Assembly: GCA_030584185.1 (NCBI GenBank) | Contig: CP129495.1 | Coordinates: forward strand, 703,608 to 767,607 | Direction: 5' to 3' | DNA: 64,000 nucleotides | From: Acidimicrobiia bacterium | GTDB taxonomy: Bacteria > Actinomycetota > Acidimicrobiia > Spongiisociales > UBA11373 | Program-made: the position numbers and the translations under genes | The notes under the pieces: generated by a model | Database searches by the model: none | Told to the model about the DNA's origin: nothing | The model's input: only the letters and a program-made list of their open reading frames with translations | Part shown: piece by piece, positions 1 through 8,225 of the stretch | Layout: the number at the start of each line of letters is the position of its first letter | How positions within the stretch are numbered: the first letter of the stretch is position 1

Positions 1-16
1 GGCCACCCCAATGCTG

Positions 17-22
17 TATGTT
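17..22 (+). promoter_or_regulatory. Putative -10 box of vapB, leaderless arrangement
   Basis: The hexamer TATGTT ends 7 nt before the ATG at 30, so transcription would begin at or next to the start codon. No Shine-Dalgarno sequence precedes this ATG, which fits a leaderless mRNA. No -35 box can be judged because the window begins here. Confidence 0.4.
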
Positions 23-29
23 CTGATGT

Positions 30-251
30 ATGTCGGCGACGCGGACCCAGATCTATCTCACGGAGGAGCAACGGCGGCGGGTAGACGCTCTCGTAGAGGC
101 CGAGGGAGTCACGATGGCCGAGGTCGTCCGGAGAGCGCTCGACGCCTACCTCGAGGACGAGAACCCGGACCCCCGGCCTGCGCTGGCGGCCACCTACGGT
201 GCCGATCCCACACTGGTCGCACCGAGCAGAGACGAGTGGAATCGTGGCTGA
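30..251 (+). CDS. VapB-type ribbon-helix-helix antitoxin
   Basis: A 73-residue protein whose first 45 residues fit a CopG/Arc ribbon-helix-helix DNA-binding fold: a short strand with TQIYLTEEQRRRVDAL, then a helix with VTMAEVVRRALDAYL. The rest is a charged, Pro-rich tail of the kind that occupies a toxin active site. Antitoxins of this class dimerise, neutralise the partner PIN ribonuclease and repress their own operon. The stop codon overlaps the GTG start of the PIN gene by 8 nt, so the pair is translationally coupled. The family is recognised from fold signature and context; the exact VapB subfamily is not. Confidence 0.85.
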   Translation: MSATRTQIYLTEEQRRRVDALVEAEGVTMAEVVRRALDAYLEDENPDPRPALAATYGADPTLVAPSRDEWNRG

Positions 252-588
252 TCTGCTCGTCGACACGGATGTGTTCGTCGATCACCTGAGGGGTGCTCGT
301 GAGTTCGCCCCTCGCAATCACCGGATTCACTACTCCGTGATCACACGTGCCGAACTCCTCGCCGGCACCGCGGCGAGCGACTCCGTGAACATCCTCCTCG
401 GGCCCTTCCGCGAGATCGCCGTCGACCGCGGAGTCGCTGAGCGTGCCGGGCGCATTCGACGCGAGACGGGCGTACGCCTTCCCGATGCACTGATCGCCGC
501 CACGGCCATCGAAGGTGGTCTCGGACTGGTGACCCGCAACCGGGGCGACTTCGATCGAATCCGCGGACTCCGAGTTCGGACTCCGTAG
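244..588 (+). CDS. VapC-type PIN-domain ribonuclease toxin
   Basis: A PIN-domain protein of 114 residues. The four acidic positions expected to hold the catalytic metal are visible: D7 (in LLVDTDVFVDHL), E37 (in SVITRAELLAG), D81 (in LPDALIAATA) and D102 (in TRNRGDF). VapC toxins cut tRNA or rRNA once freed from the antitoxin. I chose the GTG at 244 rather than the in-frame ATG at 199 because it overlaps the antitoxin stop by 8 nt and begins directly with the first PIN strand. All catalytic acids are present, so the toxin looks intact. Target RNA cannot be read from sequence. Confidence 0.88.
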   Translation: MADLLVDTDVFVDHLRGAREFAPRNHRIHYSVITRAELLAGTAASDSVNILLGPFREIAVDRGVAERAGRIRRETGVRLPDALIAATAIEGGLGLVTRNRGDFDRIRGLRVRTP

Positions 589-641
589 GCCACTGACGGC
601 CGACACCCCGGGCGAGGCCAACGCCACCTCAGTCGCGAGAA

Positions 642-655
642 TGAGGTTGACCTCA
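642..655. promoter_or_regulatory. Short perfect inverted repeat, possible operator
   Basis: TGAGGT and ACCTCA face each other across two bases, in the 180-base gap between the PIN toxin gene and the M15-like remnant. The rest of this gap (589-768) holds no convincing gene. The repeat could be an operator or a weak hairpin behind the toxin gene; nothing ties it to a known regulator. Confidence 0.25.
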
Positions 656-768
656 TATCGGTTGAGGCTTATATCGTCCTAGTGGGGGAGGTCGGGTACA
701 CCGATGAGTTCGAGGGTTGGTGCAACAAGTTCTCCCCTGACCAACAGGAGGCACGGGCCTGATGCACG

Positions 769-1029
769 ATGCCCGGGGGAGGCGGATACACGACCAGATT
801 TCAAGAGGCGTACGATCAGGCGGGAACGACTCGGCAGATCCAGTACTTCCTAGAAGCCGCGAGTCAGAACGCGGGCGACAACCGATGGATCAAGCTGATC
901 TACTTCAACGATCCCTACGTCATCGGACTGTACGGACCCAAGGTTCGCTCGTATTCGGGACACGACGACCACTTCCACGTGCTCTTCTGCGGTGCGTACT
1001 ACCCAGGAGATGCAAGCTATGACTGTTAG
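769..1029 (+). pseudogene. C-terminal remnant of an M15/MepA-like murein peptidase
   Basis: An 86-residue frame that ends like LAS-type (M15, MepA) zinc murein peptidases. H65-D-D-H68-F-H70-V matches the conserved DDHFHV zinc-site motif near the C-terminus of these enzymes, preceded by FNDPYVIGLYG, which also fits. The N-terminal half, with the other zinc ligands, is missing. Reading upstream in the same frame meets a TGA at 760-762, and only 180 bases separate it from vapC, too few for the lost part. The last 11 bases overlap the next gene. It is most simply a 5'-truncated gene, but a short expressed protein cannot be excluded. Confidence 0.5.
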
Positions 1030-2188
1030 CACACGACGGGGGCTTCTCTATTCAGGGCTTGCAGCACTCGCCGCGGTCGGATTGACCCTGACTGTCGTGC
1101 TGGCCTCGCTCGGCGAGAAGGTCGGTGGAGGGACCGACACGACACCGCCCGGCGACCTGTCCACTGCCTCGAGCTCAACCAGTACAGCACCCACGGCGGA
1201 GACGACTATGGCCGGTGGTCTGGTCGACTTGTTGGTGATCAGTGGGCATTCCGTCATCGACTCCGAGTTCAGGGTCGACTTCGTCTTGTCCTACTCGGGT
1301 GACTACTGGTTCAAGGACCCGCGTGGGATGGCGGCGTTCGACGCATCAACCCTTACTCTGCAGAGCTCGTCGGAGCTCGGCGACGTGATCGTCCAGGGCG
1401 TTTCGCCGGCGGGGCCTGATTTCGACCACGCACACCTTTCATACGTCCGGGCTGACACGATGGCTTGGTCCATCGAGGTGTTGACAAGCGGCTTGGGAAC
1501 ACCGACGGAATACCTGGGTGAGCATGAAACGCTTTGGGTGGCGCAGTCCCTCGGTGACAGCCCAGGAGCTGAGGTTACCGTGATCGCCGATTCGGAGACC
1601 GGCCTCCCCCTCCTCGTGTCGGAGGCCGGGGAGCACGGTTCCACCTGGGAGATGACCTACAACGGGACCGCTTTGGTTCCTAAGACCACGTTCGACCTCG
1701 GCATCCGCCCGGAAGGTGCAGACCACCGGCGTGACATGGGATTCCGCCTGGTGGGCCTGGAGTCGCTCGACGCATCGGCGGGATACCTGGTCCCGCTTCC
1801 GAAGTGGCTGCCTCCGGGATTCGAGGTCTCCAGTGTCGCCTTTGCCGAGGCACCGATCACTGGGGTCTCCATCTACAACCCGCCCTCGGAGAAGGTCGCC
1901 GTCGTCACCTACCGCAATGGGCTGCGCGCGTTGACAGTGACGACCCGGCTGGCCACCGAGGAGTACCTCTATGAGCCGACAGGGGAGAAGCTTGCCTGGA
2001 CGGACCCCTACTGCACGTGGCCGCCATGTTCGGCCACACTCAGCGTGTCCACGGCCGGGACCGAGTTTCTTGTGAGCGCAGGCCCGTACCAGCCCACCCA
2101 CGCCTGGGGATTGCTCAACGGGCTGATCGTGACCGTTGGCGGGGACGTGTCGATCGCTGACCTGGAGGCGATTCTGGCGAGCATGTAG
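1019..2188 (+). CDS. Membrane-anchored secreted protein, LolA/RseB-like fold possible
   Basis: A 389-residue protein with an uncleaved-looking N-terminal hydrophobic segment (residues about 8-30), a Ser/Thr/Pro-rich linker to about residue 60, and a long beta-rich outer domain. The ATG at 1019 has AGGAG nine bases upstream and is preferred over the earlier in-frame GTG at 992. The middle part, with alternating beta strands and a remark-like TGLPLLVSEAG turn, resembles LolA/MucB-type lipoprotein-carrier folds. The C-terminal part, beginning LPKWLPPGFEVSSV, resembles the outer domain of some anti-sigma or DUF4367 proteins. These are fold impressions only; no catalytic residues are evident. Confidence 0.65.
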   Translation: MTVSTRRGLLYSGLAALAAVGLTLTVVLASLGEKVGGGTDTTPPGDLSTASSSTSTAPTAETTMAGGLVDLLVISGHSVIDSEFRVDFVLSYSGDYWFKDPRGMAAFDASTLTLQSSSELGDVIVQGVSPAGPDFDHAHLSYVRADTMAWSIEVLTSGLGTPTEYLGEHETLWVAQSLGDSPGAEVTVIADSETGLPLLVSEAGEHGSTWEMTYNGTALVPKTTFDLGIRPEGADHRRDMGFRLVGLESLDASAGYLVPLPKWLPPGFEVSSVAFAEAPITGVSIYNPPSEKVAVVTYRNGLRALTVTTRLATEEYLYEPTGEKLAWTDPYCTWPPCSATLSVSTAGTEFLVSAGPYQPTHAWGLLNGLIVTVGGDVSIADLEAILASM

Positions 2189-2294
2189 CGAGTGGCCTCC
2201 TTTCTTCTCACATGCCATTCCCGCACCCTGGCCGGGGGAGTGCCCTCACACTCGAGCTGGTCAGGCGTACCCTGGCGATCCGAAGGATCCCACC

Positions 2295-2522
2295 GTGATA
2301 CCGACCGTCTTGCTGATCGCGTTGGTCGGGGCGATCTTGATTCCTCGTCACTCGCTTTGGGTTGGGCTTGGAGCGACCATCGCCTGGGCCGTGATCGTTC
2401 TCTTCGAGGACTCGTCCGAGTCGCTGGTCGGGCTCCTCGGGATGGTCGCTCTCGGGGCAGCGAACGCTGCGGTGGCGGTGGCCGGTGTGTGGGTCGTTCG
2501 CAGGGCGGCCCTCACCAATTGA
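2295..2522 (+). CDS. Small two-helix membrane protein
   Basis: A 75-residue protein starting at GTG 2295 with GAAGGA eight bases upstream. It is almost wholly hydrophobic, with two or three predicted membrane passes separated by short charged turns (PRHS and EDSSES), and ends in RRAALTN. No family is recognised. It stands alone, between an anchored protein upstream and a convergent kinase gene downstream. The 106 bases before it hold no other gene. Confidence 0.55.
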   Translation: MIPTVLLIALVGAILIPRHSLWVGLGATIAWAVIVLFEDSSESLVGLLGMVALGAANAAVAVAGVWVVRRAALTN

Positions 2523-2563
2523 AATCACGTGGTGACATCCCCGGCGGCAGCCCGACAGGCCCG

Positions 2564-3433
2564 TCATCGCCCTTCGTGGAGCCAGCGGGCGGTCTCCAGA
2601 TGGCGTGGCAGCAGGCGGCGACCTTCGAACGCCCAGGCCAGCGTCTGGCCCATTGCCCAGCCCCGGGCACGCTCCGGATCGAACCCGAACCGGTCGACCA
2701 GGAAGTCGAGACGGTGCCACACCTCCCGCCGGGAGTGCCCGAACTCGTAGGACCTCACCACCGGAGCCACGGCGAAGGCGGGATCTCCGACCAGCGGCTT
2801 GGGATCGATCGCCAGCCAGGGCCGGCGCTCGGCCGACAACACGTTGTCGCCATGGAGGTCCTGATGGAGCAGCACCGGCTCCGCAACCGGTGCCCGGGCC
2901 AACTCGAGCAGCACACCGACGGCGCCGTCGATGAGCATGACCTCGAACGGTCGTCCGGCGGCCTCCCACATCCCGCGGAGGCCGTTCGCCCAATCCAGCG
3001 CCTCGTCGGCCAGTGACCGGAACGGAACACCTGCCGGTATGGAGAGGCGCGCGATGAGACCGGCCATCACCTCCAATCCGGCCTGAGGGTCGATCGTGGA
3101 GAGGGCGACACCCGTCCGGCAGCGTTCCAGGAGGAGGGCGTGGCGTTCGGCGTCGTGATCCAGCAGGCGAACCGCCCCGTCACCGTCCCATGCCGCCAGT
3201 GCCGCCGCCTCGTGCTCGCTCTCCGGATGCGGCCACTGGATCTTGAGCACCGCCTCGTCGCCCCCGGGCAGGGACGCCGGAAGCACCAGCGACACGAAAG
3301 ACCCCGGAAACGGTTCCCCCAGCGTCAGCGACCACCGTTCGGCACAGGCGGCGGCCACCGCCGGCACCGCCTCCCGCCACTCCCTGGCGGCGGGGTCCCG
3401 GGTCATCCAGTCGAGGGAGACGGGCACCTGCAT
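2564..3433 (-). CDS. Aminoglycoside/streptomycin phosphotransferase-like kinase
   Basis: A 289-residue small-molecule kinase with a protein-kinase-like fold. Visible are a likely ATP-binding lysine in AVLKIQWPH (K64), the catalytic loop HQDLHGDN (residues 190-197, with D192 as probable base and N197 as metal ligand) and the metal-binding LAIDPKP (D210), the APH(6)/hydroxyurea-kinase pattern. Such enzymes phosphorylate aminoglycosides or other small alcohols. The ATG at 3433 was chosen; a GTG at 3478 would add 15 residues. Chromosomal copies outside resistance islands often have unknown substrates, so resistance should not be assumed. It is divergent from the FGGY kinase gene. Confidence 0.82.
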   Translation of the reverse strand: MQVPVSLDWMTRDPAAREWREAVPAVAAACAERWSLTLGEPFPGSFVSLVLPASLPGGDEAVLKIQWPHPESEHEAAALAAWDGDGAVRLLDHDAERHALLLERCRTGVALSTIDPQAGLEVMAGLIARLSIPAGVPFRSLADEALDWANGLRGMWEAAGRPFEVMLIDGAVGVLLELARAPVAEPVLLHQDLHGDNVLSAERRPWLAIDPKPLVGDPAFAVAPVVRSYEFGHSRREVWHRLDFLVDRFGFDPERARGWAMGQTLAWAFEGRRLLPRHLETARWLHEGR

Positions 3434-3490
3434 GCCCCCAAGGATGACAGCCCGGCGAAGCCGTGGCCGCGGCGACACCCGGCCTTCGGG

Positions 3491-3496
3491 TAGCTT
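3491..3496 (+). promoter_or_regulatory. Putative -10 box of the FGGY kinase gene, leaderless arrangement
   Basis: TAGCTT ends 8 nt before the ATG at 3505 and no Shine-Dalgarno sequence precedes that start. No good -35 box is seen. Confidence 0.4.
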
Positions 3497-3504
3497 GCCG
3501 TCCC

Positions 3505-5058
3505 ATGGAGCACTGGGCGCTCGCCATCGATCTGGGCACCGGCGGACCCAAGGTCGGCCTGGTGTCGAACACCGGCCGGATCCTGGGGGGCGAGTTCGAG
3601 CCGGTGCCGCTGCATCTGCTTCCCGACGGGGGCGCCGAGCAGGACCCGGACGACTGGTGGCGGGCCATCTCCATCGCCGCCACCCGGGTCACCGCAGCCC
3701 ATCCGCGAGAGGCGGAGAGGGTCTCCGTTGTCGGGGTGACCGCCCAGTGGTCGGGCACGGTTCCGGTCGACGACCAAGGTGCCCCGGTGGGCAGGGCCAT
3801 CCTGTGGCTCGATCACCGGGGCAGCCGCCACGTGGGGCGCATGATCCGGGGCCCGATCCGCGTGCAGGGGTACGGCATCGGCAAGCTGATGCGCTGGATC
3901 CGGCTCACCGGCGGCGCCCCCGGGAGGTCGGGAAAGGACCCTGTGGCCCACATCGCCTGGATGAAGGCGGAGCGTCCCGACCTCTACGCCGCCACCGCCA
4001 CCTTCCTCGAGCCGAAGGACTACCTCAACCTGCGCCTCACAGGCCGGGCCGTCGCCACCCACGACTCGATCACGCTGCACTGGGTGACCGACAACCGCAA
4101 CCCGGCTGCGGTCACCTACGACGACGGGCTGCTCAGGACCGCCGGCGTCGACCGGGGCAAGCTCCCAGACCTGATCGGCGCCCTCGACGTCGTCGGGCCA
4201 CTCACCGCCGCGGCGGCGTCCGCCCTGGGCGTGCCCCCCGGAATCCCCGTCATCGGCGGCACACCGGACGTCCACTCGGCGGCGGTGGGCGCCGGGGCTG
4301 TGGCCGACTTCGCCGCCTTCCTCTACCTGGGCACCTCGGGGTGGATCTCGTGCCATGTCCCGTTCAAGAAGACCGACCTGATGCGGAACCTGGCCTCGAT
4401 CCCTTCACCGGTCCCGGGCCGCTACCTGATCGCCGACGAGCAGGAGACCGCTGGGGCCTGCCTCGACCACCTGGCCGGCCTGCTCCACGGCGCCCCGACC
4501 CGCGACCCCGAGGTGTTCGCCCGTTTCGACGAGGCGGCGGCACGAGCGCCGGCCGGAGCCAACGGCCTGATCTTCACCCCCTGGCTCAACGGGGAGCGCT
4601 CCCCGGTTGAGGACTCCTCGCTTCGGGGTGGCTTCTTCAACCAGTCGCTGCGCCACGACCGCGACGACCTGATCCGCGCCGTGTTCGAAGGCGTGGCCCA
4701 CAACGCCCGGTGGCTGCTCGGCGCCGTGGAGCGCTTCGCCGGGCGCAGGCTGGATCCGATCACCGTGGTCGGCGGCGGGGGGCGCAGCGACGTCTGGTGT
4801 CAGATCCACGCCGACGTCCTCGGCCGCACCGTGCGGCAGGTCGACCGGCCCGTCCTGGTGAACGTCGCCGGTGTCGGCTGGCTGGCGCTGGCCGCCCTCG
4901 GCCATCTCGACCTCGACGAAGTGGAGTCCCTGGTGCCGGTGACCGCCACCTCTCGGCCCGATCCTGAGGCCGCAGCGGTCCACGATGCCGATCACGCGAC
5001 GTTTCGCGCCATCCACCGCCGCACCCGGCGCTTGTACGCCCGTCTCAACGCGCCCTAG
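3505..5058 (+). CDS. FGGY-family carbohydrate kinase, xylulokinase-like
   Basis: A 517-residue sugar kinase of normal family length. The N-terminal phosphate-binding turn [14 protein letters not shown], the loop [21 protein letters not shown] and the C-terminal adenosine site [20 protein letters not shown] are all present. FGGY kinases phosphorylate sugars or polyols (xylulose, glycerol, ribulose). The overall arrangement looks most like xylulokinases, but the substrate is not fixed by what I can see. The ATG at 3505 follows a TAGCTT box by 8 nt. The gene ends one base before the start of a PLP-dependent lyase gene, suggesting one transcript and perhaps one catabolic route. Confidence 0.85.
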   Translation: MEHWALAIDLGTGGPKVGLVSNTGRILGGEFEPVPLHLLPDGGAEQDPDDWWRAISIAATRVTAAHPREAERVSVVGVTAQWSGTVPVDDQGAPVGRAILWLDHRGSRHVGRMIRGPIRVQGYGIGKLMRWIRLTGGAPGRSGKDPVAHIAWMKAERPDLYAATATFLEPKDYLNLRLTGRAVATHDSITLHWVTDNRNPAAVTYDDGLLRTAGVDRGKLPDLIGALDVVGPLTAAAASALGVPPGIPVIGGTPDVHSAAVGAGAVADFAAFLYLGTSGWISCHVPFKKTDLMRNLASIPSPVPGRYLIADEQETAGACLDHLAGLLHGAPTRDPEVFARFDEAAARAPAGANGLIFTPWLNGERSPVEDSSLRGGFFNQSLRHDRDDLIRAVFEGVAHNARWLLGAVERFAGRRLDPITVVGGGGRSDVWCQIHADVLGRTVRQVDRPVLVNVAGVGWLALAALGHLDLDEVESLVPVTATSRPDPEAAAVHDADHATFRAIHRRTRRLYARLNAP

Positions 5059-5059
5059 C

Positions 5060-6583
5060 GTGCCCCAGGTGAAGCCCGATCCAGCAGAGCGCATCCTCCG
5101 CCGCCTGCCTTCCGGGTTCCGAGAGTGGCTGTATCGCCGGGCCCGCCGAAGCCGGCGACTGGCCGTGCGTCTCGACCGCAAGTACGAGGAGATGCTCGAC
5201 GGACTGGGCGAAGGCCTGCCGGCCTCCACCGAGGCTGTGGCGGCGCGCCTCCCTTCGACCGGCCTCCCTGCCCAGGAGGTCCTCGCCCGGCTCGAAGCAC
5301 TGCTCGGCGAACCGGAGAGGCGCGTCGAGGATGGCTACGCCTCGGGAGCCGTGTATCACGGGGGGCGGGAACACGTCGACCTCCTGAACCGGGCGTACTC
5401 CACCCACGCCCAGAGCAACCCGATGCACGCCGACCTCTGGCCGGGGACGGTCCGCATGGAGGCGGAGATCGTGGCCATGACCGCCAGGATGCTCAACGGG
5501 CCGAAGGCGGTGGGGACGGTCACCTCGGGAGGCACCGAGTCGATCCTCCTCGCCATGAAGGCGTACCGCGACCAGGCCCGGCAGGACCGGGGGATCGGCC
5601 GTCCCGAGATGGTCCTCCCGGTCACCGCCCATGCCGCCTTCCTCAAGGCGGCGGAGTACTTCGGCATCGAGCCGGTCCTGGTGCCCGTCGACTCCGGCTG
5701 CGCCGCCGATCCACAGGCGATGGCGAACGCCATCACCCGCCGCACGGCGGTGGTGGTCGGTTCGGCGCCGTCGTTCCCCCACGGGACCATCGATCCGATC
5801 CCGCAGCTCGCCGCCGCCGCCGCCCGGGCCGGGGTGGGCATGCACGTCGATGCCTGCCTCGGCGGGTTCCTCCTCCCCTGGGCCGAGCGTCTCGGCCACG
5901 AGATCCCACCGTTCGACTTCCGCGTGGAGGGCGTCACCTCGATGTCGGCCGACACCCACAAGTACGGCTACGCGGCGAAGGGAACCTCGGTGATCCTGTA
6001 CCGGGAGCGGAGCCTGCGCCGGCACCAGTACTTCACCGCATCCGACTGGCCCGGCGGGCTATACGCCTCGCCGACGCTGGCGGGAAGCCGGCCCGGCGGG
6101 CTGAGCGCGGCGTGCTGGGCGGCGATGATGTCAACCGGGGAGCAGGGATACCTCGACGCCACCGCCAGCATCCTCGAGACGGCCGCCAGAGTTCGGCGAG
6201 GAATCGAGTCGATGCCCGGGGTGCGCCTGCTGGGCAACCCCCTGTGGGTGATCGCCTTCACCTGCGACGACGCCGACGTGTACCGGGTTCAGGAGGAGAT
6301 GACCCGGCGCGGCTGGAGCCTCAACGGCCTGCAGAGGCCGCCTGCGGTGCACCTGGCGGTCACCCTTCGCCACACCGAGCCCGGCGTGGCGGAACGCTTT
6401 CTCGAGGACCTGGAGGCGGCTGTCGCCGCCGCAGGCGCCGCCGAGCGAGACCCCGACGCAAGCGTCCCGATGTACGGGGTGGCGGCCTCGTTCCCGGTGC
6501 GGGCCGCCGTCGACGACCTCCTGGAGCACTACCTGGATCGTCTCTACGACCTGCCAGACCGCCAGGAGGGCGAGCCGGCCTGA
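5060..6583 (+). CDS. PLP-dependent lyase/decarboxylase, sphingosine-1-phosphate-lyase-like
   Basis: A 507-residue fold-type-I PLP enzyme of the group II decarboxylase family. [28 protein letters not shown] and [20 protein letters not shown] carry the phosphate-binding, ring-stacking and Schiff-base elements; K301 in the last should bind PLP. The HKYGYAAKG context and the N-terminal extension are closest to sphingosine-1-phosphate lyases rather than glutamate decarboxylases. Bacterial relatives include phospho-aldol lyases of uncertain substrate. The GTG at 5060, one base after the kinase stop, is preferred. Coupling to an FGGY kinase suggests cleavage of a kinase-made phosphate ester, an inference only. 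Confidence 0.78.
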   Translation: MPQVKPDPAERILRRLPSGFREWLYRRARRSRRLAVRLDRKYEEMLDGLGEGLPASTEAVAARLPSTGLPAQEVLARLEALLGEPERRVEDGYASGAVYHGGREHVDLLNRAYSTHAQSNPMHADLWPGTVRMEAEIVAMTARMLNGPKAVGTVTSGGTESILLAMKAYRDQARQDRGIGRPEMVLPVTAHAAFLKAAEYFGIEPVLVPVDSGCAADPQAMANAITRRTAVVVGSAPSFPHGTIDPIPQLAAAAARAGVGMHVDACLGGFLLPWAERLGHEIPPFDFRVEGVTSMSADTHKYGYAAKGTSVILYRERSLRRHQYFTASDWPGGLYASPTLAGSRPGGLSAACWAAMMSTGEQGYLDATASILETAARVRRGIESMPGVRLLGNPLWVIAFTCDDADVYRVQEEMTRRGWSLNGLQRPPAVHLAVTLRHTEPGVAERFLEDLEAAVAAAGAAERDPDASVPMYGVAASFPVRAAVDDLLEHYLDRLYDLPDRQEGEPA

Positions 6584-6590
6584 GACCCTC

Positions 6591-8225
6591 TCACCTGGCG
6601 CTGCCCGCCGCCTCCCTGGCGTGATAGGACGACCTCACCAACGGTCCGCTCTCCACGTGGCGGATCCCCAGACCCTCCCCGTGGGCCTTGTACTCGCCGA
6701 ACTCGTCGGGGTGCACGTAGCGGTCGACCCGCCGGTGTCGGGTCGTCGGCCGCAGATACTGACCGATGGTCACCACATCCACCCCCACCGCCCTCAGATC
6801 GGCGAGGGCGCCGAGGACCTCCTCCCTGGTCTCCCCCATCCCCACGATGAGACCCGACTTCACCAGCGACGACGGGCGCATCCACCGGGCGCGGGCAAGC
6901 AGGGCGAGGGACCGCCCGTAGTTGGCCGCCGTCCGTACCTCACGCTGCAGGCGCAGGACGGTTTCGGTGTTGTGATTGAGCACGTCGGGGCCAGCCTCCA
7001 TCACCGTCGCCAGGGCCTGGCGATCCCCCTTGAAGTCGGGGATGAGCACCTCGACGTCGCAGGAGCGCCGAGCTCGGATCTCGGCGATGGTGGCGGCGAA
7101 GACCGCCGCTCCCCCATCCCCCAGGTCGTCACGGTTGACCGAGGTGAGCACGGCATGGGTGAGGCGCATCTCGGTGACCGCCTCGGCGACGCGCTTCGGC
7201 TCGTCGGCGTCCACGGCACCGGGACGACCCGTGGCCACATCGCAGAACCCGCATGCCCGGGTGCAGACGTCACCGAGAAGCATGAAGGTGGCGGTGCCGC
7301 TCCCCCAGCACTCGTAGATGTTGGGGCAGCCCGCCTCCTCGCACACCGTGTTCAGGTCGAGCCCGTCGACGAGGCGCTTCAGATCCCGATACCCGGGCCC
7401 CAGGTCGAGGCGGACCCTCATCCACTCCGGCTTCTCGGGCTCCCCCTCCAGGCGGCCCCTCACCGTCGACGGTGGGGCCGATCTCGCCTCGGGAGAGAAG
7501 GTGCCGGTAGCCAGCAGCCGGTCGACGTCGAACTCCCCTGCCGACCGCCCGGAGCCCCGGGTGAACGCCGCCCGCTGTTCCTCGACCTGGTCGTACCCGA
7601 AGGCGGAAGCGAACCTGGGCACCAGCAGGTCGACCACCTCCTCGATCGACACCCGCCGGGCCAGGATGGATGAGATCGTCGTGACCGGCCGATCAGGGAT
7701 CCCGCAGGGGACGATGTGCCCGAAGTAGGCGGGGTCGGGATCCACGTTGAGGGCGAACCCGTGCATGGTCACGCGACGCGAGGTGCGCACTCCGATGGCG
7801 GCCACCTTGCCGCCGGCGGTCCAGACACCGGGGAAGGCGTCCTCGCGCCAGGCCTCGATGCCGAGATCCCCCAGCGTGGCGATGATCGCCTGCTCCATGC
7901 GGCGGACGTGGCCGGTGACGTCGGGTCGCGAGCCCAGGTGCCGGATCGGGTATCCGACCAGCTGCCCCGGTCCGTGATAGGTGACGTCTCCGCCGCGATC
8001 CACCCGATGGATCTCGGCGCCCACGGCTGCGGCGAACTCCGGCGTGATCAGCACGTTGGCGCCGTCGGAGAACCTCCCCACCGTGTACACGTGGGGGTGC
8101 TCCAGCAGGAGCAGGTAGTCGTCCTCGGTGCGTCCGGCGACGCGGCCTTCGTGGAGGGCGCGCTGCAGGTCCCACGCCTCCTCATAGGGCAGCCGGCCGA
8201 GCCAGCGTGCCCGCAGCCGGGTCAT
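6591..8225 (-). CDS. lipB-lipA: LipB-LipA fusion: octanoyltransferase joined to lipoyl synthase
   Basis: A single 544-residue protein holding both enzymes of de novo lipoylation. Residues 1-215 are LipB: RGGDVTYHGPGQLVGYP near 77-93, K140 in AGGKVAAIGVR and C174 in VPCGIPDRPVTT are the acyl-transfer Lys/Cys pair. After a linker (216-262) comes LipA: an auxiliary Fe-S cluster motif C295-x4-C300-x5-C306, the radical-SAM motif C321-x3-C325-x2-C328, and the C-terminal RSSY at 531-534. LipB moves octanoyl from acyl carrier protein to the target lysine; LipA inserts two sulfurs. The ATG at 8225 overlaps the E2 stop (ATGA), placing the fusion last in the dehydrogenase operon. I see no stop or frameshift between the halves. 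Confidence 0.96.
   Translation of the reverse strand: MTRLRARWLGRLPYEEAWDLQRALHEGRVAGRTEDDYLLLLEHPHVYTVGRFSDGANVLITPEFAAAVGAEIHRVDRGGDVTYHGPGQLVGYPIRHLGSRPDVTGHVRRMEQAIIATLGDLGIEAWREDAFPGVWTAGGKVAAIGVRTSRRVTMHGFALNVDPDPAYFGHIVPCGIPDRPVTTISSILARRVSIEEVVDLLVPRFASAFGYDQVEEQRAAFTRGSGRSAGEFDVDRLLATGTFSPEARSAPPSTVRGRLEGEPEKPEWMRVRLDLGPGYRDLKRLVDGLDLNTVCEEAGCPNIYECWGSGTATFMLLGDVCTRACGFCDVATGRPGAVDADEPKRVAEAVTEMRLTHAVLTSVNRDDLGDGGAAVFAATIAEIRARRSCDVEVLIPDFKGDRQALATVMEAGPDVLNHNTETVLRLQREVRTAANYGRSLALLARARWMRPSSLVKSGLIVGMGETREEVLGALADLRAVGVDVVTIGQYLRPTTRHRRVDRYVHPDEFGEYKAHGEGLGIRHVESGPLVRSSYHAREAAGSAR

Noticed and set aside
762-1022. A plus-strand frame overlapping the M15-like remnant in another phase.
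   Set aside because: Translation is Arg-rich without motif; the DDHFHV frame next to it explains the region better.
2564-3433. The kinase as an acquired antibiotic-resistance gene.
   Set aside because: There are no mobile element signs around it; the family includes many chromosomal kinases of other function.
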